Part shown: piece by piece, positions 8,894 to 16,572 of the stretch | Layout: each line of letters opens with the position of its first letter | Position numbering within the stretch: position 1 is the first letter of the stretch | DNA from: Planotetraspora kaengkrachanensis | GTDB lineage: Bacteria > Actinomycetota > Actinomycetes > Streptosporangiales > Streptosporangiaceae | Reading direction: 5' to 3' | Assembly: GCF_016862895.1 (NCBI RefSeq) | Contig: NZ_BONV01000025.1 | Coordinates: 124,001 to 188,000, forward strand | Length of the DNA: 64,000 nt | Notes under the pieces: model-generated | Told to the model about the DNA's origin: nothing | The model's database searches: none | The model's input: the letters and a program-made list of their open reading frames with translations, nothing else | Made by a program: the position numbers and the translations under genes

Positions 8894-9104
8894 GATTGTT
8901 CCCTCCTGGAACGGCGCACCACGGACCCGTCTTGGAGTTCGCTGTCTCGGGGGCATGGGGGGCGCCTCCGATCCAGCTCGGTTGCGAGAAACATACAGAG
9001 CCATGCAGAACGCAGCAATACTCTGGCATTCATGATGCAAAAAAGTGACAGTGATTCCGGCGAAACCGCGCCGCACGATCGCCGTCACACCGCGTGACAT
9101 GACG
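8894..9104 (-). promoter_or_regulatory. Promoter region of the alpha-glucan operon
   Basis: This 211-bp stretch is the AT-richest part of the area and drives the five-gene minus-strand operon. Read on the minus strand, 8982-8998 gives CTGTATGTTTCTCGCAA. A closely similar element, CTGTTAGTTTCTCTGCAA, stands upstream of the third GH87 gene (50097-50114). The conserved CTGT, GTTTCTC and GCAA blocks suggest a shared operator or activator site. I cannot assign the -10 and -35 boxes with certainty. Confidence 0.5.
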
Positions 9105-9135
9105 GAGCCCCTGGACACACGGGGTCCAGGGGCTC
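9105..9135 (-). terminator. 12-bp stem-loop terminator after the first LacI gene
   Basis: GAGCCCCTGGAC (9105-9116) pairs exactly with 9124-9135 around a 7-nt loop, 13 bp beyond the LacI stop codon. It isolates the regulator from the transporter operon that starts just downstream on the same strand. Confidence 0.75.
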
Positions 9136-9148
9136 GGAGGGGCGATCT

Positions 9149-10291
9149 CTACTCGGCCTCGGCGGCCGGGCGCCGGGGCGATCCCCCGGCCGCGGCGGGG
9201 ATCGACACGGGCGACGCGGACGACGCCGTCGACGCGGGCCGCGCGGCCGCGGAGCCCGTCATGACCGGCGAACCGGGCTGCTTCGCACGCGGCGCGGGCG
9301 CGGTCGAGGACCGGACCACCAGTTCGGGTTCGAAGAGCAGCTCGTTCGCCGGAACGATGGCGGCGTCGATCTGCGCCACCAGCAGTTCGACGGCCGCCCT
9401 GCCCATGGCGTCGATCGGCTGACGGACCGTGGTCAGGGGCGGGTCGATGCAGTTCATCAGGGCCGAGTCGTCGTAGCCGATGACTGAGAAGTCCTCGGGT
9501 ACGGCGAGGCCCGCGCGGCGGGCCGCCCGGATGGCGCCGAGGGCCAGGACGTCGCTCGCGCAGATCACCCCGGTGACTCCGGCCCGGATGAGCCTGGCCG
9601 CACCCGCGTGGCCGCCCTCGACCGAGAACATGGTGTGCTCGACGTGGCCGGCCGGCAGGTCGAGGTCGTTGGCCTCGGCGAACGCACGATAGGCGGCCAG
9701 CTTGAGCCGCGAGGGTTCGTGGTCGGGGGCGCCGAGGAGCATGCCGATCCTGCGATGCCCGAGAGCGAACAGGTGACCGAGCGCCATCTCGGCGGCCGCC
9801 GCGTCGTCGCAGGACACCTGGGGGAATCCCAGGTGCTCGACGGCCGCGTTGACCAGCACCGCGGGGAGCTTGCGATCCAGCACCCGCTCGTAGTGGTCGT
9901 GGGGCGCGTCGCCCTGGGCGTACTGCCCGCCGGCGAAGACGATGCCCGAGACGTGCTGCTGGAGGAGCAGGTCGACGTAGTCCGACTCCGAGACCCCGCC
10001 GACCGTCCGGGTGCACAACACCGCGGTGAACCCCTGCTGCGCGAGGGCGCCGCCGACGATCTCGGCGAAGGCGGGGAAGATCGGGTTCTGCAGCTCGGGA
10101 AGGACCAGGCCCACCAGGCGGCCCCTGTCACCGCGCAACTGGGTCGGCCGCTCGTATCCGAGCACGTCGAGCGCGGTCAGCACGGCCTCACGAGTGGTCT
10201 CGGAGACGCCGGGCTTGCCGTTGAGCACACGGCTCACGGTCGCCTCGCTCACGCCGACCTTCTTGGCCACTTCCGCAAGCCGTCGAGTCAT
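9149..10291 (-). CDS. LacI-family repressor, copy 1
   Basis: A 380-residue LacI/GalR regulator. The helix-turn-helix and hinge cover residues 1-60 (LAEVAKKVGVSEATVSRVLNGK), followed by a periplasmic-binding-protein-like ligand domain (about 60-335) and a Pro/Ala/Ser-rich tail of about 45 residues that copy 2 lacks. It sits between the transporter operon and the divergent GH87 gene and most likely represses both until an alpha-gluco-oligosaccharide binds. The recognition helix is identical to that of copy 2, so the two should recognise the same operator. The gene appears leaderless: a TATAGT box lies 7 nt before the ATG and there is no ribosome-binding site. Confidence 0.93.
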   Translation of the reverse strand: MTRRLAEVAKKVGVSEATVSRVLNGKPGVSETTREAVLTALDVLGYERPTQLRGDRGRLVGLVLPELQNPIFPAFAEIVGGALAQQGFTAVLCTRTVGGVSESDYVDLLLQQHVSGIVFAGGQYAQGDAPHDHYERVLDRKLPAVLVNAAVEHLGFPQVSCDDAAAAEMALGHLFALGHRRIGMLLGAPDHEPSRLKLAAYRAFAEANDLDLPAGHVEHTMFSVEGGHAGAARLIRAGVTGVICASDVLALGAIRAARRAGLAVPEDFSVIGYDDSALMNCIDPPLTTVRQPIDAMGRAAVELLVAQIDAAIVPANELLFEPELVVRSSTAPAPRAKQPGSPVMTGSAAARPASTASSASPVSIPAAAGGSPRRPAAEAE

Positions 10292-10304
10292 AGGCGCAAC
10301 TATA
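10292..10304 (-). promoter_or_regulatory. Leaderless promoter of LacI copy 1
   Basis: On the minus strand TATAGT (10304 to 10299) is followed by 7 nt (TGCGCCT) and then the ATG start. This spacing places the transcription start on the A of ATG. A TTGCGC half-site overlaps the box, which fits autorepression. LacI copy 2 has the same arrangement. Confidence 0.6.
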
Positions 10305-10313
10305 CGACAAATA

Positions 10314-10339
10314 GCGCAAGCACTTTCATGGGCTTGCGC
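10314..10339. promoter_or_regulatory. Palindromic operator candidate for the LacI pair
   Basis: GCGCAAGC (10314-10321) and GCTTGCGC (10332-10339) form perfect 8-bp arms around a 10-nt spacer. It lies just upstream of the leaderless promoter of LacI copy 1, in the intergenic region shared with the GH87 gene at 10582. CGCAAG half-sites also occur upstream of LacI copy 2 and of the third GH87 gene. Confidence 0.6.
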
Positions 10340-10444
10340 AGCCGGTCAGGACGCCTCACCGGCAGTCAGGGAAATTTGACCTGCGGCGGACCGTTCCATC
10401 TGGCCGTTCACCTGCGCTTAGTTCATCGACTTAACTGTGGCGTG

Positions 10445-10477
10445 ATATTGCGACTTATCGTCGAAATATTGCAGTTA
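10445..10477 (+). promoter_or_regulatory. Two ATATTGC motifs exactly 21 bp apart upstream of the second GH87 gene
   Basis: ATATTGCGACTT (10445-10456) and ATATTGCAGTTA (10466-10477) are near-repeats spaced 21 bp start to start, about two helical turns. They lie about 105 bp before the start of the GH87 gene at 10582. The same heptamer occurs twice in the NRPS-side intergenic region (51763-52003). This suggests paired protein-binding sites in the promoter; the protein is unknown. Confidence 0.45.
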
Positions 10478-10581
10478 CGTGTTCGCGAACCTAATGTGTG
10501 GGCCACCTCACATGTTGCAGAGGTGCGACGGCTCAGCGTCCCCGTCGTCCCTCGCGGATCTTCATGCAGAAAGGGTCGCTC

Positions 10582-13452
10582 ATGAAACGATCCGGAGTCG
10601 CCGCGGCAGCGGTGGCCGGGGCGCTGATCGCCCTCGGGAGCGTGGTCACGCTCCCGGGCACCTCGTCGGCGGCCGTGTCGCCGTCACCCTTCTCCGTTCC
10701 CGGACGCGGCGCGACCGTGCCCTTCACCGAGATCGAGGCCGAGGCGGCCGCGACGAACGGTGAAGTCATCGGATCCGACCGGGTGTACACGCGCCTGCCG
10801 TCGGAGGCCTCCGGACGCCGCGCCGTACGGCTCGACGCGGCGGGCGAGTACGTCGAGTTCACCCTGCCCAAGGCCGCCAACGCGATGACGGTGCGCTACA
10901 GCGTCCCGGACAACGCGGCCGGCACGGGCATCACCGCGCCCGTCGACCTGCGCGTCAACGGGACCAAGCTGAAGGACCTGTCGCTCACCTCGAAGTACGG
11001 CTGGTACTACGGCGGCTACCCGTTCGGCAACCAGCCGGGCAACCAGCCCCACCACTTCTACGACGAGACCCGCACCCTGTTCGGCTCCACCCTGGCGGCC
11101 GGCACCAAGGTCAGGATCCAGGTGGCGTCCACCGCGGCCTCCCCCTGGTTCGTGGTCGACCTCGCCGACTTCGAGCTGGCGCCCGACCCGATCCCGCAGC
11201 CCGCGGGATCCCTCAACGTCGACGACTTCGGCGCCGTCAGGAACGGCGCGACCGACTCCACCGCCGCGTTCCAGGCGGCCGTCGACGCAGGAAAGGCGCA
11301 GGGCAAGGCCGTCTACATCCCCGCGGGCACCTACACGTTGTGGGACCACGTGGTCGTGGACGGCGTGACACTCCGCGGGGCCGGCCCCTGGTACAGCGTG
11401 CTCACCGGCCGCAACCCCACCCAGCGCAACCGCGCCGCCGGCATCTACGGCAAGTACGTCAGCGGCGGCGGCTACACCGGCCCCGTCCGGTCCCACGAGG
11501 CGGGCGGCCCGAGCAGGAACGTCACCCTCCGCGACTTCGCCATCATCGGCGAGATCACCGAGCGGGTGGACGAGGACCAGGTGAACGCCCTCGGCGGCGC
11601 GATGACGGACTCCACGGTGGACAACCTCTGGATCCAGCACACCAAGGTCGGGGCCTGGATGGACGGCCCCATGAACAACTTCACGATCAAGAACAGCCGC
11701 ATCATCGACCAGACCGCCGACGGGGTGAACTTCCACACCGGCGTCACGAACTCGACGGTGACCAACACCTTCGTCCGCAACACCGGCGACGACGGCCTGG
11801 CCATGTGGCCCGATCGCGTCGCCAACGTCAACAACTCGTTCACCTTCAACACCGTGGTCGCACCGGTCCTCGCCAACAACATCGTCACGTACGGCGGCAG
11901 GGACATAAAGATCACCGACAACGTGGTGAGCGACACGGTCACCAACGGCGGCGGCATCCACATCGCCAACCGGTATCCGGGCGTCAACTCCGGTCAGGGC
12001 ACCGCGGTCGCCGGCACGATCACCGCCGCCCGCAACACCCTGATCCGGGCCGGCAACAGCGACTACAACTGGAACTTCGGCGTCGGCGCCATCTGGTTCG
12101 ACGGGCTCAACGAACCCGTCAACGCGACCATCAACGTGACCGACACCGACATCATCGACAGCTCGTACGAGGCCATCCAGTTCATCGAGGGCAGCACCAG
12201 CACCGTCAACTTCAGCAACGTGAAGATCGACGGCACCGGCACGTACATGATCCAGGCGCAGTCAGGGGCGTCGGCCACGTTCACCAACGTGACGGCCGCC
12301 CACATCGGCGCGGGCACCGCGATCCACAACTGCGTGGGCACCGCGTTCTCCCCCGTGTACGGCACGGGCAACTCCGGCTGGAGCACGTCCTCGACCACGT
12401 GCACCGGTCAGTGGCCCGCACCGAACTACATCTACGACGGCACCGGCACGCCGCCGCCCGACACCCCCACCCCCACGCCGCCGGTGACCCCGACCCCGAC
12501 CCCCACGCCGACCCCCACGCCGACTCCGCCCACCTGTTCCGTCGGGACCGGCGACCTGGCCCGGGGCAAGCCCGCCACCGCGACCAGCAGCACCCAGTCG
12601 TTCGGCCCCGCGAACGCCGTGGACGGCGACGCGAGCAGCTACTGGGAGTCGGCCAACAACGCCTTCCCGCAGTCGATCACCGTCGACCTGTGCGGCGTCG
12701 CGTCCGTGAACCGGGTCGCGCTGAAGCTGCCGCCGAGCTCCGCGTGGGCCACCCGCACCCAGACGCTGTCCGTCCTGGGCAGCACCGACGGTTCGAACTT
12801 CACCACGTTGTCCGCGTCGGCGGGACGCACCTTCGACCCCGCGAGCGGCAACACCGTGAACATCTCGTTCACCACGGCGGCCGTCCGCCACGTCCGCATC
12901 ACCGTCACGGGCAACACGGGCTGGCCGGCCGGGCAGCTGTCCGCGCTCGAGGTCTACGGGTCCGGATCGACCCCGCCGCCGGTGACGCCGACTCCCACAC
13001 CCACGCCCACCCCGACGCCCACACCTCCGGCCGGGGGGAACCTGGCGGGAGGCAGGCCCATCACTGCGAGCACCCACGCCGACGTCTACGTGCCCGGCAA
13101 CGCGAACGACCGCAACGCGAACACCTACTGGGAGTCGGCCAACAACGCCTTCCCCCAGACGCTGACCGTCGACCTCGGCTCCACGACCAGCGTCGGCAGG
13201 GTCGTGCTCAAGCTTCCGCCGAGCTCCGCGTGGGCCACCCGCACCCAGACGCTGTCCCTTCAGGGCAGCACCGACGGCTCGTCGTACAGCACGATCGCGG
13301 GATCCGCCGGCTACACGTTCGATCCCGCCGGCGGCAACACCGCGACGATCACCTTCCCGGCGGCCGGCAGGCGCTACCTGCGGCTGAACATCACCGGCAA
13401 CACCGGCTGGCCCGCCGGCCAGATCTCCGAGTTCGAGGCGTACGCCTCGTAG
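10582..13452 (+). CDS. Secreted GH87 alpha-glucanase with two C-terminal discoidin domains
   Basis: A 956-residue secreted enzyme. The ATG at 10582 follows AAAGGG by 6 nt; a GTG 28 codons upstream is unlikely. Order: signal peptide (1-31), CBM35-like domain (about 40-200), GH87 beta-helix (about 208-620, with Asp380, Asp403 and Asp404 in the GH87 spacing), Pro-Thr linker (625-650), F5/8-type C discoidin domain (651-793), second Pro-Thr linker (796-816) and second discoidin domain (818-956). Discoidin modules in GH87 enzymes bind insoluble alpha-1,3-glucan. The two discoidin domains share stretches identical at DNA level (42 nt at 12730 and 13216; 29 nt at 12640 and 13126), pointing to recent duplication or conversion. 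The gene is flanked by the two LacI genes. Confidence 0.85.
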   Translation: MKRSGVAAAAVAGALIALGSVVTLPGTSSAAVSPSPFSVPGRGATVPFTEIEAEAAATNGEVIGSDRVYTRLPSEASGRRAVRLDAAGEYVEFTLPKAANAMTVRYSVPDNAAGTGITAPVDLRVNGTKLKDLSLTSKYGWYYGGYPFGNQPGNQPHHFYDETRTLFGSTLAAGTKVRIQVASTAASPWFVVDLADFELAPDPIPQPAGSLNVDDFGAVRNGATDSTAAFQAAVDAGKAQGKAVYIPAGTYTLWDHVVVDGVTLRGAGPWYSVLTGRNPTQRNRAAGIYGKYVSGGGYTGPVRSHEAGGPSRNVTLRDFAIIGEITERVDEDQVNALGGAMTDSTVDNLWIQHTKVGAWMDGPMNNFTIKNSRIIDQTADGVNFHTGVTNSTVTNTFVRNTGDDGLAMWPDRVANVNNSFTFNTVVAPVLANNIVTYGGRDIKITDNVVSDTVTNGGGIHIANRYPGVNSGQGTAVAGTITAARNTLIRAGNSDYNWNFGVGAIWFDGLNEPVNATINVTDTDIIDSSYEAIQFIEGSTSTVNFSNVKIDGTGTYMIQAQSGASATFTNVTAAHIGAGTAIHNCVGTAFSPVYGTGNSGWSTSSTTCTGQWPAPNYIYDGTGTPPPDTPTPTPPVTPTPTPTPTPTPTPPTCSVGTGDLARGKPATATSSTQSFGPANAVDGDASSYWESANNAFPQSITVDLCGVASVNRVALKLPPSSAWATRTQTLSVLGSTDGSNFTTLSASAGRTFDPASGNTVNISFTTAAVRHVRITVTGNTGWPAGQLSALEVYGSGSTPPPVTPTPTPTPTPTPTPPAGGNLAGGRPITASTHADVYVPGNANDRNANTYWESANNAFPQTLTVDLGSTTSVGRVVLKLPPSSAWATRTQTLSLQGSTDGSSYSTIAGSAGYTFDPAGGNTATITFPAAGRRYLRLNITGNTGWPAGQISEFEAYAS

Positions 13453-13464
13453 TCGGAACGGAAG

Positions 13465-13533
13465 CCCGTTGAAGGAGTGGACGCCTCCTTCGACGGGAGG
13501 CCCGGAGAAGGAGTGGACGCCTCCTTCTCCGGG
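13465..13533. terminator. Tandem stem-loops between GH87 and LacI copy 2
   Basis: Two hairpins follow one another. 13465-13497 has a 13-bp stem with one G-U pair, and 13501-13533 has a perfect 13-bp stem. Both carry the same TGGACGC loop and GAAGGAG/CTCCTTC core. They lie between convergent genes and should stop transcription from both sides. The shared loop suggests duplication of one hairpin. Confidence 0.8.
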
Positions 13534-13583
13534 TTCCGTTCTTGCCGTACGGATTCCATTCTCATCCGGATTCGCCCGAACGC

Positions 13584-14576
13584 TCAGACCGCGAGGGCTC
13601 CCATTCGTCCCGTCGAGGACCGGACGACGAGCTCGGGCTCGAAGAGAAGCTCCCCGGTCGCGACGGCGGCGCCGTCGATCTGGCTGACCAGCAGCTCGAC
13701 GACCGCCCTGCCCATCGCCTCGATCGGCTGGCGCACGGTGGTGAGCGGCGGGTCGACGCAGTTCATCAGCGCCGAGTCGTCGTACCCGATGACCGAGACG
13801 TCGGCGGGCACCCGCAGCCCCTCACGCCTGGCCGCCCTGATGGCGCCGAGCGCGAGCGGGTCGCTTCCGCAGATGATGCCGGTGACCTGCTGCCGCAGCA
13901 GCTTCACCGCGGCGGCGTGACCGCCCTCCAGCGAGTGCATGGTGTGCTCGACCCGCTCGCCGCCCTGCGCGCGGAACGCGTCCAGCTTGCGGATCGACGG
14001 CATGTGATCCGGCGGCCCCACGATCAGGCCGATGCGCTCGTGGCCCAGCGCGCGCAGGTGCCCCAGAGACTGCTCGACCGCGATCGTGTCGTCGCAGGAG
14101 ACGCGCGGGAACTCCCAGTGGTCGGCCGCCGCGTTGACCATGACCGTCGGAAGGCGCCGGTCGATCAGCCGGAGGTAGTGGTCGTGGACCACGCCCGACT
14201 GCGTGTAGAGCCCACCGGCGAAGACCACGCCGGAAACCTGCTGCTGGAGGAGCAGGTCGACGTAGTCGGCCTCGGAGACCCCGCCGACGGTGCGCGTGCA
14301 CAACACCGGTGTGAAGCCCTGCTGGGCGAGTGCGCCACCGACGACCTCGGCGAAGGCCGGGAAGATCGGGTTCTGCAACTCGGGCAGTACGAGTCCGACG
14401 AGCCGGGCGCGCTCTCCGCGCAGCTGGGTCGGCCGCTCGTATCCGAGCACGTCGAGGGCGGTCAGCACCGCTTCGCGGGTGGCCTCGGAGACTCCGGCCT
14501 TGCCGTTGAGGACACGGCTGACCGTGGCCTCGCTGACTCCTACTTTTTTCGCAACTTCAGCAAGCCGTCGCGTCAT
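13584..14576 (-). CDS. LacI-family repressor, copy 2
   Basis: A 330-residue LacI/GalR regulator nearly identical to copy 1 over the helix-turn-helix and the first half of the ligand domain (LVGLVLPELQNPIFPAFAE and VLCTRTVGG segments shared) but without the C-terminal tail. I start it at 14576 (MTRRLAEV) to match copy 1; an ATG at 14588 is also in frame. TATGCT lies 7 nt before this ATG with no ribosome-binding site, so the mRNA is probably leaderless. Convergent to the GH87 gene at 10582, it probably controls that gene together with copy 1. The pair looks like a recent duplication with partly diverged ligand pockets. Confidence 0.92.
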   Translation of the reverse strand: MTRRLAEVAKKVGVSEATVSRVLNGKAGVSEATREAVLTALDVLGYERPTQLRGERARLVGLVLPELQNPIFPAFAEVVGGALAQQGFTPVLCTRTVGGVSEADYVDLLLQQQVSGVVFAGGLYTQSGVVHDHYLRLIDRRLPTVMVNAAADHWEFPRVSCDDTIAVEQSLGHLRALGHERIGLIVGPPDHMPSIRKLDAFRAQGGERVEHTMHSLEGGHAAAVKLLRQQVTGIICGSDPLALGAIRAARREGLRVPADVSVIGYDDSALMNCVDPPLTTVRQPIEAMGRAVVELLVSQIDGAAVATGELLFEPELVVRSSTGRMGALAV

Positions 14577-14624
14577 GAGCGCAAGCATACGACGGCCGAT
14601 GCCGTACCTTTGCGATCACTTGCG
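14577..14624 (-). promoter_or_regulatory. Leaderless promoter and operator-like sites of LacI copy 2
   Basis: On the minus strand TATGCT (14589 to 14584) is followed by TGCGCTC and the ATG, the same geometry as in copy 1. An imperfect TTTGCGATCACTTGCG element (14609-14624) further upstream repeats the TTGCG half-site. Between 14625 and 14701 I see only a GC-rich palindrome, CCCGCCGTACGGCGGG at 14653-14668, which may end transcription of the next gene. Confidence 0.5.
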
Positions 14625-14701
14625 TTGTCAACCCCGCGTAAACGGCGATGTGCCCGCCGTACGGCGGGGCCGGGCGAGGCGCCGGGGGCCCGGATCGGAC
14701 G

Positions 14702-14947
14702 TCAGTAGTCCAGCCCCCAGTCGTGCGGGCCCAGCACATAGGCCCCTCCTCTGCGCACGAGCCTGCCTCCCCGGGTCAGCGCCTCCAGCCCGCTCCGCAC
14801 GGACTCCTCGGGCAGCCCCGTCATCGCGGCGACGGTTTCGACCGTCGCCGTCCGCCCGTCCACGTCCATCGAGGCGACGGCCTCGTAGACGCCGATCTCG
14901 GTGGCGGACATCTCCTGTACGTCGCCCAATCGCTCGTTGTCACCCAT
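14702..14947 (-). CDS. Small winged-helix-like protein
   Basis: An 81-residue acidic protein from the ATG at 14947. The middle (TEIGVYEAV, then VETVAAMTGLPEESVRSGLEAL and GGRLVRRGGAYVL) reads as a helix-turn-helix followed by a beta wing, as in small MarR/ArsR-like folds. The C terminus ends GPHDWGLDY. It overlaps the stop of the DUF6158 gene by 8 bp and is translated with it. I cannot name the family. A stress or housekeeping regulator is possible, but DNA binding is inferred only from the predicted fold. Confidence 0.7.
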   Translation of the reverse strand: MGDNERLGDVQEMSATEIGVYEAVASMDVDGRTATVETVAAMTGLPEESVRSGLEALTRGGRLVRRGGAYVLGPHDWGLDY

Positions 14948-15167
14948 TGCGCGCCCTCGCTCCACTGCGCAGTCTTCCGGCGTCGATGTGACGGTCGGGG
15001 AAACGATGGAGGTACTCACCCTCGAGTTCCCGCGTCCGGGAGGTGTGGTGCTCGAGGGCGTCGTCAGAGCCGTGGAGCAGCGTGTCGGTCCGGGTGTCGT
15101 GCAGGCTTCGCAGCTCGCGGAACAGGTCGTCATCGGCGAGTTGCCGCGGATCGACTCCCATGGTCAT
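14940..15167 (-). CDS. DUF6158 family small protein
   Basis: A 75-residue charged protein matching what I recall of DUF6158: an N-terminal GVDPRQLADDDLFRELRSLH followed by T-L-L-H-G-S-D-D-A-L and RTRELEGEYLHRFP. It is probably all helical. The start at 15167 has AGGGAGG 6 nt upstream. It is the first gene of a two-gene unit with the winged-helix-like protein. The function of the family is not known to me. Confidence 0.75.
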   Translation of the reverse strand: MTMGVDPRQLADDDLFRELRSLHDTRTDTLLHGSDDALEHHTSRTRELEGEYLHRFPDRHIDAGRLRSGARARNG

Positions 15168-15304
15168 GGACGTCCTCCCTCATCTGCCGCCCGACTCGCG
15201 GCGGCGACCCCGGCCACCGCCCCATGCCGGTTTCCTGCCCTGCCAAATTGGACCCATTCATCCGATTTGACGACCTTTATTGGGAAAAGAACATCCAAAA
15301 ATGG

Positions 15305-15339
15305 CGTACGGCTTGCGCCCTGTAGGCGCAAGCCGTACG
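15305..15339 (-). terminator. 15-bp intrinsic terminator with T-run
   Basis: CGTACGGCTTGCGCC (15305-15319) pairs exactly with 15325-15339 around CTGTA. On the minus strand it is followed by a T-run (CCATTTTTGG), so it ends the XRE-DUF397 operon that finishes at 15359. The rest of 15168-15358 holds the DUF6158 promoter and no gene. Confidence 0.85.
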
Positions 15340-15358
15340 GGATCGAATCCCAGAGGGG

Positions 15359-15580
15359 TCAGGACAGGTCGAACTCGCCGCCCTTCACGCCGTCAACGAA
15401 GGCGTCCCACTCCCCTGCAGTGAACATCAGTTTCGGCCCTTCGGGGTTCTTAGAGTCGCGCACGGCGACCCCTTGGCTCAGGAGAGCCACTTCGACACAC
15501 TGGTTGCCCACGGTGTTGGAACGGGCCGCCTTGCGCCAGACCGCACCGGCAAGGTCGTGCGCCGGATGAATGCCCTTCAT
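15359..15580 (-). CDS. DUF397 protein, third copy
   Basis: A 73-residue DUF397 protein (W-R-K-A-A-R-S-N-T-V-G-N-Q-C-V-E-V core, AVRDSKNPEGP, and a G-E-W-D-A-F-V-D-G-V ending). Its ATG overlaps the stop of the XRE gene by ATGA, so the two are translationally coupled and presumably made in fixed ratio. Compared with copies one and two it has a longer N terminus (KGIHPAHDLAGA), a variant common in this family. Confidence 0.9.
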   Translation of the reverse strand: MKGIHPAHDLAGAVWRKAARSNTVGNQCVEVALLSQGVAVRDSKNPEGPKLMFTAGEWDAFVDGVKGGEFDLS

Positions 15581-16428
15581 CGTCCTGTCATCTCCTTCTC
15601 GACCGAATCGATCTTCTCCAGGGACTTCTCCGGGCCGAGCGCGGCGGCGCGAAGATGATCGAAGACCTGGACATACCTGCGGACCTCTTCCTGGCTCTCC
15701 AGGTAGAGCTCGCCGCCCATGTTCTCCAGGAACACCACGTCGGAGTCCTCGGGGTCGGGGAAGGTGAGGATCGCCAGTGAACTGCCCATGCCGAGGTAGG
15801 CGCCCGCCTCGAAGGGCAGCACCTGGAGGGTGACGTTCGGCTGGACGGCGGTCTCCGACAGCCGGCGCAGTTGCTCGGCCATGACGGGCGGACCCCCGAC
15901 GGGCCGCCGGAGCGCGGCCTCGTCGAGGACGACCCACAGATCCAGACCATCGGGAACGGTGAGGCGCCGTTGCCGCTCCATGCGGACCGTGATCCGCCGT
16001 TCGATCTCCGCCGGGTCCTTCACCAGTGCGGCCCCCACGACCGCACGGGCGTAGGACTCGGTCTCCAGCAGCCCGGGGACGAGCAGCGGCTCGTAGTTGC
16101 GGACCGAGGCGGCCTCCGCCTCGAGCCCGACGTACGGCCCGGGGAGGACATCCCCGAACGCGTGCCACCAGCCGCGCCGTCCGGCCTCCCGAGCGAGCTC
16201 GAGAAGCACCTGCCGTTCCGTGCCGCGGACATCGTAGAGATCGAGCAGATCCCGAATGGTCCGGCCCTGGGGCCGGGTGTGTCCGGTCTCGATCCGGTAC
16301 ACCGTGGAACCCGCCACACCGAGGCGGCTCGCCACGTCCTCTCTGCTGAGCCCCGACTCACCCCGCAGGCGCGTCAGCTCACCGGCGAGCCGGCGAAGCC
16401 GGACCGATGGGCTGCGTCCTACCCCCAT
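15577..16428 (-). CDS. XRE-family regulator, Scr1/DUF5753 type, second locus
   Basis: A 283-residue regulator. I start at the ATG at 16428, which has GGGAG about 10 nt upstream; the open frame extends further but into non-family sequence. The helix-turn-helix (about 20-75, SREDVASRLGVAGSTVYRIETG) is followed by DUF5753 (VPGLLETESYARAVV, RMERQRRL, LQVLPFEAGAYLGMG). The gene is divergent from the ATPase-fold gene at 16573 and coupled to DUF397. This three-part layout (XRE, DUF397, HATPase-like) is common in actinomycetes, where it is tied to antibiotic production or development. Confidence 0.9.
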   Translation of the reverse strand: MGVGRSPSVRLRRLAGELTRLRGESGLSREDVASRLGVAGSTVYRIETGHTRPQGRTIRDLLDLYDVRGTERQVLLELAREAGRRGWWHAFGDVLPGPYVGLEAEAASVRNYEPLLVPGLLETESYARAVVGAALVKDPAEIERRITVRMERQRRLTVPDGLDLWVVLDEAALRRPVGGPPVMAEQLRRLSETAVQPNVTLQVLPFEAGAYLGMGSSLAILTFPDPEDSDVVFLENMGGELYLESQEEVRRYVQVFDHLRAAALGPEKSLEKIDSVEKEMTGR

Positions 16429-16572
16429 GAGACGACATCTCCCTACGAAAGGAACTTTGCAATAGTGCATTCGCAGTATTGCGTGACGGAATTCCAAAGT
16501 GCAGGATGAATGCAGTCTGGCACGGACCGCACTTCCGCATTGGCTGACGGGTACACAGGGAGTTATCACAGG

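Noticed and set aside
12453-13030. Pro-Thr coding repeats considered as a satellite or CRISPR-like array
   Set aside because: They encode flexible linkers between secreted domains and have no spacer structure.
11340-13472. Second plus-strand frame of 710 codons inside the GH87 gene at 10582
   Set aside because: Out-of-frame shadow with His/Arg-rich low complexity.
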